From: Mermis nigrescens
Taxonomy: Eukaryota; Nematoda; Enoplea; Mermithida; Mermithidae
DNA length: 64,000 nt
NCBI GenBank assembly: GCA_036768485.1
Contig: JAVLUZ010000154.1
Location: forward strand, 8,358,342 to 8,422,341
Direction of reading: 5' to 3'
Positions 54,788 through 64,000 of this stretch are shown piece by piece. Each line of letters starts with the position of its first letter. Within the stretch, counting starts at the first letter, position 1. The translations under genes were made by a program, and so were the position numbers. The notes below the pieces were generated by a model. The model had not been told where the DNA came from and did not search any database. It was given only the letters and a program-made list of their open reading frames with translations.

Positions 54788-55453
54788 GTGAGTAGTCTCC
54801 GTGTGCACCAAATGAAATTTCGAGTTCATTTTTTAAAAGTTGACTTCTACTAATTAATTGAATAACTCAATTATTGTTTAATTAATTAATTGACTAATTA
54901 AGTATATAATTGCCATTATTAATTGGTATTAATCAATGCATTTAGATTGAAAGGAGGTGGTTTGCATGAAAAACAAAATATGATTGACTGACTTGCCTTC
55001 TAGAAAAATCGTGTACATCAGCCTAAATAAACTATTTGAAACCAAAAAAAAGCGAAAAAATTCTTGTAGAACAGGCCATAGTATTTTTTATGAAATTTCC
55101 GGTCCGCTTTTCAGTTCATCAACAAAAAATTCAAAATTCGGTAACTTGCTTCAATAATTTAATCATGCGAGCTCATATTGAGAGGTTTTTTCTCCAAACA
55201 AGCATCATTCTCTAGATTCCTTGGCTACATAATACAGAAAAGAATTAGGTGAGAGTTAATAAATAAAGATTACGTCCAATTTTCTCATTTGACTGGTTTT
55301 AGTGGTCAAAATTTTCTTGCGATGAGGCTACGCGAGTTGAAAAAATGTAAAATGGTAATCAACGAAATTGGAAGCTAATCTTCGATGGTTTTTTATGTAA
55401 AATGCAATGTTATTGAATACTCTTAAATTTTCTGAAATTTCCTCGATCTTCAG

Positions 55454-55540
55454 TTCATTTACGCTGCCGTATCACTGCAGAATTTCGCAGATTGTGGCGA
55501 GTCGTCTTGCATTGGAGTGGGATTAGCTGGATGCTTTCTG
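55454..55540 (+). CDS. Patched-like gene, exon 12, copy 2
   Basis: Identical to the 50572-50658 exon. Its phase-0 donor fits exon 13. Confidence 0.9.
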
Positions 55541-56212
55541 GTAAAGGCATTCATCGGCTAAATCATTCTGTATTTGGATAATTCAAATTAATTTTTCACC
55601 TATTCATATGCTCATCTTAGGCAAAAAAGCTTTCAAAACGACTTACAAATCTTAGTTACGAGACTTACAGTTTGAAGTAAAGCTAAGGTGACCAATAATT
55701 TAATAGCCAATAAAGACATAAGTAAAATAAGCTCGCATGATAGAAATAAAGATTTTAAGACTTTCTTATCGTTGAATCAGTGTTTATATATCCTGCGGCT
55801 GTTTTAAATTTTCCAGTTTCTAATAATGTTAAGAAAATGTGAAAATAGATAATTCGAAGTATTTCGTCTTATGAAAAAATAACATGAGGCGATGTATCTA
55901 TTGAGGACTATCTATTGCCTGTTTACCCCACCGGTTTCCTCTTATCCATAAATTTCGCAAGACATCTCGTATGTTGCATATTTTGAACCGGGTCGAATTT
56001 TTTAGACAAGACAGATTCAACTCAAAATGTCGCTCGAATTGAATGATTTCAGAATTTTTTTCCAGCTTTTTCCCTCCTCAAAGTTTACTTTATACCAACA
56101 GATCTAAAAAAGTATTTAAGATTATTCAAATACGCAGGCTTATTGTCTTATAAAATACTAGATCAGAATTTTATTACGGATTTTATCTTGCAACCTGATT
56201 TTCCCACTTGAG

Positions 56213-56509
56213 GTGCTATTTTCGTGCACGGCTGGTTTCGGCGTTTGTAACTTTTTGGGCATCCACTTCAACGTTGGATCGACTCAGGTGGCTCCGTTTA
56301 TAACGCTTGGGCTGGGCCTCAGTGATATATTCGTGCTGGTGCACGTCTACGACGAATTGATGGGCCAAAAGGGTGTTTTGGGACTGGAGTTGGGTTTATT
56401 GTTAAAACAAACCGGATCGGCCACCCTTATCACCAGCCTAAGTAGCATAGCGGCTTTTTCCGTTGGTCTTCTGATTCCGATTCCGGGCCTGAAGACCCTT
56501 TGCAAGCAG
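56213..56509 (+). CDS. Patched-like gene, exon 13 (sterol-sensing domain core)
   Basis: Acceptor CCACTTGAG (56212), donor GTAGCC (56510); phase 0 in and out, 99 codons. Encodes spans 3-5: 'FLGIHFNVGSTQVAPFITLG' (family: L-L-G-I-x-F-N-A-x-(S/T)-T-Q-V-x-P-F-L), 'LGLSDIFVLVHVYDE', 'LLKQTGSATLITSLSSIAAF' and 'LIPIPGLKTLC'. The family's G-x-x-x-D(D/H) membrane acid site reads G-L-S-D, so the first Asp is Ser and only the second is acidic. Confidence 0.96.
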
Positions 56510-56696
56510 GTAGCCCAAATTTTTTTTTGCGATTTTATGCAATGATTTCCTCATATTCAAATATTGACTTGGGACATCCGATCCCCAAAATAAAATTTTT
56601 TACATTTTTTTGTGTTTCAGGGAATTTGACTCGGCTTGAGCTCAAAATCAGGATGTTATTAGTGCACGTTTATAACTTTAGCTGTTTCGTATTGAT

Positions 56697-56813
56697 GAAA
56701 ATGTCTAAAATGATTGATGATGTTCGGAACAGTGCTGTTTTCCGAACATCAATCATTTTAGACATTTTGATTTAGTAATATTGATTTAGCAATATTGATT
56801 TAGTAATATTGAC
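56697..56813. repeat. Intron hairpin plus ATTGATTTAGTAATATTG tandem
   Basis: AAAATGTCTAAAATGATTGA and its inverse TCAATCATTTTAGACATTTT form a stem of about 33 bp (56699-56770), followed by three 16-17 bp GATTTAGTAATATT units. It lies about 190 bp after exon 13. Confidence 0.75.
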
Positions 56814-56887
56814 CGGATATCTGTCACAGAGGATGAAGCAAAGTGATTTTTCTAAAGGATATTGCAGGGCTCTAAATTGGTTGTTAC

Positions 56888-57108
56888 CATAGGTGGGCAG
56901 CACCGAAATTCTTGGGGGGGTGAAAAAATTTTTAAAGGTCAAAACTCAATGGTTGGACATAGCCAATTTTTGCTAAGCTAGACATGGCCAATTTTTTGCC
57001 AAAAAAATTTTAAAAATTGAATTCTTGGGGTGAGAAAATTTTGATTTTGGAGGGGTATTCCAACTTCTGGGCGGGTGCGTACCCACAAACTCCCCACGCC
57101 CACATGTG
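56888..57108 (+). mobile_element. hAT-like MITE, copy 8 (intron 13)
   Basis: CATAGGTGGGCAGC start, GCCCACATGTG end. Duplications GTTGTTAC (56880-56887) and GTAGTTAC (57109-57116), 7 of 8. The centre is shortened and diverged. Confidence 0.8.
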
Positions 57109-57499
57109 GTAGTTACGCGCCAAAAACATCATTTTTCGACGCTTCTGACGATATCCTACCTTTTCAGTACTTAAAAAATAAATGAAAAGAGGGGAAATAT
57201 AGAAGAATAAATGAAAATATAGTCGAAAAAATGAGCTTATGGTGCGAAGCGCCGAAAATTTTGAGCTAATGACAGATAGCTAAAAACGTTTTTGTGCAAT
57301 TTCTTTTCAGAAATCTCGAATTTCTGGGGGAGTGAAACAGTTTCTACGGGGAAGTGAAAAGCTTCCTGAGGGGCTAAAATCCCTAACCCCAAAATCATGT
57401 ATGCTTATCCGTGTTCCTCCTTATCTTGATACTTTATTCATAGCCGAATTTTTCGATTTTAAAAGCATCATTACTTTCTCCTGACGATTAAAATGATCA

Positions 57500-58070
57500 A
57501 GGGCGGATTTAAGGGGGCACTTTGGGGGCGCCCGCTCCCCATAGGCTTAAAACAGCTGGCGAGATAAAGAATTGATATGCAATTTGCAATGATTTTCGGC
57601 CGTCAGTGATCATAATTTCTTAAATCTTTCTAATCTCTATTAATGACCTTTATTTACTTTGTTAGCGACCTGGATGCCAATTTATGCTAATAGAGTAGGT
57701 TTAGAAATAATTGAAAGTGCATAAGCAGCTGTCTCAGCATAGGTTTCTTCTATTTTCAAGTATAACTTTTAAAAAATTTTCCACGTTACGCATCAAGATA
57801 CAGGAAATCGATCGAATAGTCAAGCTTCTAAACGTCGTTCCGCCTAATTTTCACTAATTTTCCCGCGCTTCGCGCCGGATTTTCGCGAACTCAAAGAAAT
57901 TTAATGATTTTTTCGCACAAAATTGTCTAAAATTAAAAAGTTTCTTCGACAATATGTTGCGTCAGAAGCGATTTTTAATAAAAGTAGACAATGTAAAACG
58001 GCGAAAAAACGCTATTTCGCACGCAAAGGGCAAATTTTGGGACCTATTCTTGAATGTTTGTGCAGGAGTT
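57500..58070 (-). repeat. Family B repeat, inverted copy 3 (intron 13)
   Basis: GGGCGGATTTAAGGGGGC start, CGCGCTTCGCGCCGGA inside; reverse complement of the copies at 18.5 and 36.2 kb. Confidence 0.6.
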
Positions 58071-58397
58071 GGGGTACCGTCCTCGCCTTAAGAAAATCCT
58101 AGATAAATCATTTTGGTATTTTCACTTATCACTTTCGGCATCCCATTTCATTTTTGTCAGCTCATATCATGTATACGCAATTGTTTGTTTTTTTGCGTGC
58201 TTCGACAAATCTCAAGTTTGATCAAAGTAAACTTTGGTGTCGTATACTCGTTTTGTCATGCTAAAGATCGTGGGTTTCTGGATTCATTAATTGCATACAT
58301 TTTTACGCCGTTAAACGTAGCTAAAGCGTTGGGTTATTTCGGATCGATTCAAAATAACATTCTTGTCATGAAATGCATATTCAACATTTGTATCCAG

Positions 58398-58539
58398 GTT
58401 TCGATTATTCTATTTTTCAATATCGTATCCATTGTGACGATTTATCCGGCTATGTTGGCCATCGATGTGACCAGACGGAGAAGAAAACTAATGGATGTGG
58501 TTTGTTGCATTCGAATAAGTCCTTTACAATCTCCCTATG
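58398..58539 (+). CDS. Patched-like gene, exon 14 (span 6)
   Basis: Acceptor TATCCAG (58397), donor GTAAGT (58540); phase 0 in, phase 1 out. Encodes 'FFNIVSIVTIYPAMLAIDV' then 'TRRRRKLMDVVCC', matching Patched F-N-x-x-x-x-x-x-x-(F/Y)-P-A-(I/M)-x-(S/A)-(I/M)-D-(L/V) and R-R-x-x-(R/K)-x-D-(I/V)-x-C-C. It closes the sterol-sensing domain and starts the central cytosolic loop. Confidence 0.94.
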
Positions 58540-59068
58540 GTAAGTTCTCAATAGAATTATGAATGCCACCGAAAAAGATAATATTGAAATAAATAAAAGT
58601 AGAACATTGCTTTCCAGCGCACACGGAAGGCATCTAAATCCTGGTGGTCGGGATGATGTAGAATAAAATTCCAAATTTTTTGCCTAAAATTCAATTCTAT
58701 GGGTTCTGCTGAAGGGTCTGTCGGATTTTCGGGGGAAATGGTCCAACCCTCCCTCCCCCTGAAGTCTTTATCTACGTATTCTTTTCAGTCTCATACAGTT
58801 TGTTACAATTTATTTATTCGAGATTTCCATATTATTAATTAACGAATATGAACTTATCAAAGATTTCTCAATATTAATGGTATTTTAGTTCTAGCATATG
58901 TGACTAAAGATGGTATAAAAGTTATTATTAGTTTATGTGATACGAGTATGAGTAAATTCTCAATGAATTCTAAATTCTCAATAAATTCTCAATTCTCAAT
59001 AAATTCTGAAATTCCAAATGGGCGCACCTATGATTTTTTTGAGTTGAAAGTTCATTGCTTCATTTCAG

Positions 59069-59166
59069 CCAGTCAGACAGTGCCTAGAAGTTTAAAATTT
59101 TTGTTTTCGTTGAAAGAATTTGTGGACAGAATATATGCAAAGTTTCTGCAACGGACTGGAGCCAAG
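59069..59166 (+). CDS. Patched-like gene, exon 15 (last one found)
   Basis: Acceptor TTCATTTCAG (59068), donor GTACCT (59167); phase 1 in, phase 0 out. Encodes 'LKEFVDRIYAKFLQRTGAK', the Patched (L/F)-x-x-F-x-x-x-x-Y-A-P-F-L-x-(R/K)-x-x-x-K segment just before span 7, with Lys in place of the Pro. The central loop is very short. No exon for span 7 or extracellular domain 2 was found to 64000. The gene either continues past the window or is truncated. Confidence 0.85.
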
Positions 59167-59279
59167 GTACCTTCGATTGATTTGTCTCAGTTATATAACC
59201 TCATTTTTATGTGGTTCTTAAGTAAAATAATTGTGATATTTAAACGCAGCTCAATTACGTACTGGCATAGGATGGTCAC

Positions 59280-59516
59280 CATATGTGGGAAGCCAGAAAA
59301 TTCTGGGGGGACAAGATTTTTCAAAGGTCAAAAAATGGCCTTAGAAATGGTCGTATGGCGAAGAAAACACAATTTTTCGATGTTTCTCATCGAGCACTAT
59401 CCATTGGCATCAAAAAATTGCGAAAAAAACAAAAAAATTTCAAAAATTGAATTCTGGGGGTATTTTGGAATCTCGGGGGGGGGGCATACCCCCTTGAACC
59501 TCCGCACCCAGGTGTG
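59280..59516 (+). mobile_element. hAT-like MITE, copy 9
   Basis: CATATGTGGGAAGC start, GGTGTG end. Duplications ATGGTCAC (59272-59279) and CTGGTCAC (59517-59524), 7 of 8. Confidence 0.8.
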
Positions 59517-59524
59517 CTGGTCAC

Positions 59525-60358
59525 TGTCTAGCATAGACTAATAGACTAGTTTTGGTTGTCTCAAGGCACGACCCTTTTCTGGGTTCCAGAATTCCATTTT
59601 CCTGAAAATATCAGAATTATACTGTAATATGTATTCAGAATTAAATGACGTATTGCTGCCTCATTAGCAGGTCTTATAATTTTGACTATCAATTTTCAAA
59701 TGCATTGATAGATGGATGGGTTGGTCAGAGGGTCTATGGCAAGTGGATGGAAAAATATTTACGTCAAAAAATGGCTAAATAAATGCCGAAAATAAATGCA
59801 ACTGCAAAGTTTGTGCAAAAGTGTTTGAAATTGATCACAAATTTTGAGAATTCTACGGCATTTTTAATATATGTACTTATTCATAAAGATGTTTTAAGTC
59901 AATTAAGCTCACTGGCTGGCCCAATGCGTCAATATTGATTTTGAAGAAGCGTTTATTTGTAAAATTAGCCTTATTAAGCGCAGTGCCTCGCTAAGCATTA
60001 ATTCTCTATTAGGTCTTTTTTGTGGGAATTCAACTTTAAATTAGCAGCTTATATATAAAATACGGATTTATAAATTTTCTTTTTTTCAACTCTGAACTCT
60101 GTGAGGTGTACATAAAATGAAAGTGACTGGGGGCAGGGCGGATTTAAGGGAGAGGGAAGAAGGGCGTCCCCCCATTGACCAAAAATAGTTGGCGAGATGA
60201 AGAATGGAGATGTAGTTTGCGACGATTTTTGGCCGTCGGTGTTGCACAATTTGGAATGTGAGATTTTTCTGCAGATTGTGAGGTGCACAAAATCCTCACA
60301 TTCTGCACAAAAACCATCACATCGCCACATTCCAACGAAAACCTCAATTAAACATATC
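59525..60358. repeat. Repeat debris (families B and C)
   Basis: Family C-like text at about 59.7-59.9 kb. A family B fragment at 60130-60245 (GGGCGGATTTAAGGGAGAGG ... GATTTTTGGCCGTCGGTG). A short inverted repeat, TGTGAGGATTTTG-like, lies near 60.27-60.33 kb. Confidence 0.45.
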
Positions 60359-60590
60359 CTATGCGCGTTTTATAAAAATCACCTTGTTGTTATTTGCATC
60401 AGCTAACAAGTGACCAGATTTTTCGAGCTCACTTATTTTTCTTGGAACATTGCCATCAAATATGTTTAGAATACATTCACATATACATGAAATCGAATCA
60501 TTATCGGCAGTATTTAATATAGCTTTACGTTGGCAGACTTTGGCCTTGGCCAATATGCTAAGATAACTAATATTGTTTTGTTAATGTTTA
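60359..60590 (-). pseudogene. Decayed Maverick small protein (relative of 44007-44357)
   Basis: A minus-strand frame reads 'KAKVCQRKAILNTADNDSIS' then 'CICECILNIFDGNVP', clearly parallel to 'QARKPQRDAIINTASKDQIL' then 'CLCDCANNFLNGNIP' of the intact gene. The C-terminal membrane-like segment is lost. It is too diverged to be a copy of the local element, so it derives from another, older Maverick. Confidence 0.75.
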
Positions 60591-60804
60591 GGTGCCATTT
60601 TTCATAAGTTGATGTTATCAGTCATGGAATTCTTCTATACCTTCAAAATATGTCATTTGTGCTTCATACGCAATTGTAGAATTAGTCTCTCAACTCTGTA
60701 TTGCGCAGGTGATAAGACTACAAGATGGCGAAAATGAATTAAATTCAATCTACAATACTACCTTCCTTCTTCTTGAACATTTTTGCTCCCTAGAGGGTCA
60801 AGCT

Positions 60805-61026
<222 letters not shown>

Positions 61027-61370
61027 CGGCGACATTGCCGACGAAAATCAAGATCATTTGAGATATACATAGCTGACTAAAATCCGGAAAATCGGAACAC
61101 TTCTGAAATTTGTACTTTTGAATTAGGCTTAACGTTTTTCAAATAAAGAGAAACGCATGCTAGGCTTTGAATTGAATGAAGTGACGATAGTGACCATTAT
61201 TGTGAAGTATGTGAGTTTCTACGTCAAGAACGTGACGTAAATGTAAATCATATGTGCAATAAAGTTTATATAAGAACTGCCATATCTTGACAGAATGAAT
61301 AAAATCTGTGAAATCTGCGACAAACAATTACTTATTAATCTATAATATCAATTTCGAGTTGTCTGTTTAA

Positions 61371-61396
61371 GTGTGTGTGTGTGTGTGTGTGTGTGT
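61371..61396 (+). repeat. (GT)13 microsatellite
   Basis: Thirteen GT dinucleotides. Confidence 0.95.
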
Positions 61397-61399
61397 CCG

Positions 61400-63550
61400 A
61401 GAAAAGTTTTTACTGTATAATCGAGTAATCCTAATATTTTGACTAAATGGGTAATCCGGGCCCCTGATTACGAATTTTTGATCAAAATGGCTTCATCGGG
61501 CTTATGAAACCCTTAAACGACGGATTACTATAAAATTTTTAAGCGTCTCTAAAGACCGTGGAGCATATATTTTATGCCACCCAAAACCAACTTTTAAAGC
61601 GTCATTGACTGGTGTAAACTACTTTAGGTCACAGTGTAAACTGACGAAAAACCGTGACAAAAACGCTTTTTAAGGTTGCATTTTTCTTTACACCTCAAAT
61701 CGCAGCGGATAAATTTTATTTAAATTTTAATATTTTTACTTAATATCCCGACTGAACTTACTGTAGATTTTCAAGAAAAATTCAGGGATAGGTCTTATAA
61801 ATACAGTAGCCCAAACATCCCCTATTTATGACGTAAAATTTTGGATTTTCGTCTTTCTGCCGAAGCACAGCTTGGATGGAACTTCCCAAATTTTGCCCTC
61901 GGGGTTTCTCGGACCTCTGATTTCGAATGGACTACTTAGAATGCACGATCTGGCGCCGTAAAACACGTAGGGGACGAATTGACAGGCAATTACGAAAGGT
62001 ATCGAAAACTATGATTCCCCATTGAGGACGAGCTCACAGCAAAGCACGATATCAAATTATAAATTGTCTTTTGAATCATTTAAACCAACATGCACACGAT
62101 TTCATGTAAACAAGCCGAAAGCAGCGAACGCATGGCTTCTGAAATTGCTAAATACGATTTTAAGTATCTCGACTCGACTTCCAGCAGCTAATTTTAAATG
62201 GAACTCTTAGCATTTGTTTGCAAATTAGTCAAAATTTAATTTTCTGCGAAGTTTACAATGCCCTCTAATTGCCATACGAGCATAAAAAAGAGGCAAGAAA
62301 CATTAATAAGTAAGCAAAATGAGATCATTCACTGTAAAATGACTAAAGAAATTAGTTTAGATGAAATTGTAACATTCTGTTTTGGTGAATATGATGATTT
62401 ATGACTAATTTAATTTGAAGAGTAAATGCATCCTTAGACAAGTTTATAATTTTTGAATAGTGCTCCTTAGCGATATTTTGACACTTAATGTATGACTGGG
62501 ACGTGCTAAATAATGAATATTACAGAGTGAGTCAGAGAAAGCAGTAAAATTTGAAAGGAGTGAATAAGAATAATAATATAACATTAAGAAAATAACAAAA
62601 AAGGCATGAGAATTTCATTTTACGAATTGGGAGCGAAGCGAACCATTTGCAAAAAATATTGCACCAGCAAATGAGAGAGCGAAGTGTTACATGTGCTAGT
62701 TGTACTTTAAAACGACAAAAATATTTTGTCCATGAAAATCAGAAATGAAGGATGATGAATCAGAGTCTGAATAAATGACCGTTTATGAAGGTGATAAAGG
62801 CAGTAACGATGCAGATTCTTCATAAGTGTCTGAAGACAGCTCAAGTGAAACTGAAATTGAAAATGACTAATCCATTCTGGCGCTTTTTAGTAAAAGTCGT
62901 GCTTTCAGATTTTACGAATTTTCCGATTAGTATACAAGACCTTAAAGCACTACCATTTTACAGCAGTTTTGTTATTAAAATCCATACCTTTAATGATTTT
63001 TATGAATCACTCTAAGATGCTCTAAATAAAAGCGATTTAAAGACAAAACTCGAACGTGCTAATGGCTACTGCCGGTATAATTCGAAGCTTGGCAACAAGG
63101 AAAGCTGATGAGGCATCATGGGCCAGTCAAAAATACATGTTTAAAAAATAATTAGTAAAAATGCCGATCTAGTCAAGGATGAACAGAAGAATAGAAAGGC
63201 AAAAATGAAGTTGTCAGGTCTGTTGAAGAGTCTAGCAGTGCGCTGCTAGACTATCCAGATGGATAAGAATGCCTAAAATATTATCAGTACACTACTGTGA
63301 AGAATATGTACTGTTTAATTAATTAATTAATCAATTAATTGATGCATTTTTTGTTTTATATCGTATTAAATGCATACTTTCTTACTTTGAGTGATGCATA
63401 AGCATAGGTGATGCATACGTAAGTGAGTTGGACACTTAAACGCTCGTTGTAATCTCAGCTGTTTTAGCTCCCTTCTTTTTGCACCTAAACCCGTAGGTTT
63501 GATGTTTTATCTCTAGTGAAGTAAAGCGATTCTTGATGCAAAAATAGGAT
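61400..63550. other. Intergenic or intronic stretch, possible decayed gene
   Basis: No gene could be assigned. Around 62.74-62.87 kb one + strand frame is acidic (runs of D/E/S) but broken by stops. A different frame (62785-63015, 76 codons) is open without recognisable motifs. This could be the remains of a transposase-like gene with an acidic N-terminus, but nothing diagnostic is visible. An AATTAATTAATTAATCAATT run lies at 63.32 kb. Confidence 0.3.
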
Positions 63551-63554
63551 ACGC

Positions 63555-63905
63555 CAACGTCCGTTGCTTCATGCCGAGGCTATATGCTTCATTTTATTGC
63601 TCATGTTTGACGATCCGCGCCTATGCTTCAATGTGTAGCATGCTTTATCACTGTACAGCTCAAGTTTCGGCGTTTCGCGCCTATGCTTTAACACGTAGTA
63701 GGTTTCATCATTGTATAGCACAGAGTTCGGCGCTTCGCGCCAATGCTTCATCATTGTATGGCTCAAAGTTTGGCTCTTAATGTTTTTTCAGTACGAACAA
63801 AATTACCCAAAAATAGAACAGGTCGGCGCTTCGCGCTTATACTTTATCGTGTATTATGCTTTAACGTATAGTGCGGTCCGATTTTGGCGCGCTTTACGCC
63901 TTAAG
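63555..63905 (+). repeat. Minisatellite, about 60-65 bp unit with GGCGCTTCGCGCC
   Basis: Four to five diverged units. Each has TTCGGCG(C/T)TTCGCGCC, then TATGCTT, then TTTCATCATTGTATAGC-like text. The GGCG-TTCGCGCC core is self-complementary. Confidence 0.7.
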
Positions 63906-64000
63906 GACAGAATCTCTTCGCTTAAGCGTTTGCTATGCTTAAGCACGGAGACACTGGGGATGGGAGTACTACTTTTACTTCAATACTTTATTTCTTTGAA

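Larger units (their letters stand above)
54632..55699 (+). repeat. 1,068-bp direct repeat with Patched exons 11-12, copy 2
   Basis: Counterpart of 49750-50817, no indels. It opens with ACTACT although no Maverick lies next to it. Confidence 0.93.

Noticed and set aside
58113..58397. Hydrophobic upstream part of the frame that contains exon 14
   Set aside because: A clear acceptor at 58397 and family alignment start the exon there; the upstream text is intronic.

Overview
The window is nuclear, AT-rich and repeat-dense DNA of a metazoan, most likely a nematode. Two things point to a nematode. The host gene is a Patched-family sterol-sensing-domain gene whose wording resembles nematode PTC-1/PTC-3. 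A terminal exon near 4.3-4.6 kb reads like a transthyretin-like (TTL) family protein, a family typical of nematodes. Genus and species cannot be told from the sequence.

Layout. 1-8.8 kb: old repeats (copies of a long 'family A' repeat, a foldback element) around one TTL-like exon. 8.9-17.5 kb: three foldback elements in a row; the largest is a 5,979-bp hAT-like palindrome (11537-17515) with tandem arrays in both arms. 18.4-20 kb: nested MITEs. 20.1-59.2 kb: the 5' half of a Patched-like gene on the + strand. I could place 15 exons with consistent splice phases (728 codons, running through the sterol-sensing domain to the start of the second half). Its introns hold nearly everything else. The 3' half was not found and probably lies beyond the window.

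Intron 10 carries a 10,286-bp Maverick/Polinton (39470-49755). It has 0.76-kb terminal inverted repeats starting AGTAGTATACC and a perfect 6-bp target duplication (TATTAC). It encodes a penton-like protein, an adenain-type protease, the major capsid protein, small virion-type proteins, a packaging ATPase, a broken chromodomain integrase and only the N-terminal part of the protein-primed DNA polymerase. It also encodes a TATA-binding-protein (TBP) homologue with both repeats and all four DNA-kinking phenylalanines. A 9-mer, CTATAAATA, recurs about 30-45 bp upstream of most of its start codons, even inside neighbouring coding regions. This suggests an element that carries both a promoter code and a factor that might read it.

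Directly downstream, exons 11 and 12 of Patched occur twice, in two 1,068-bp copies that look identical. The copies flank a decayed DIRS/PAT-like tyrosine-recombinase retrotransposon (50818-54631). Splice phases allow only one exon pair per productive mRNA. A hAT-like MITE family (TIR CATAGGTGGGC, 8-bp target duplications) is present in ten insertions across the window. 59.5-64 kb holds repeat debris, a second and older Maverick gene relic, a long TTA microsatellite and a terminal minisatellite.
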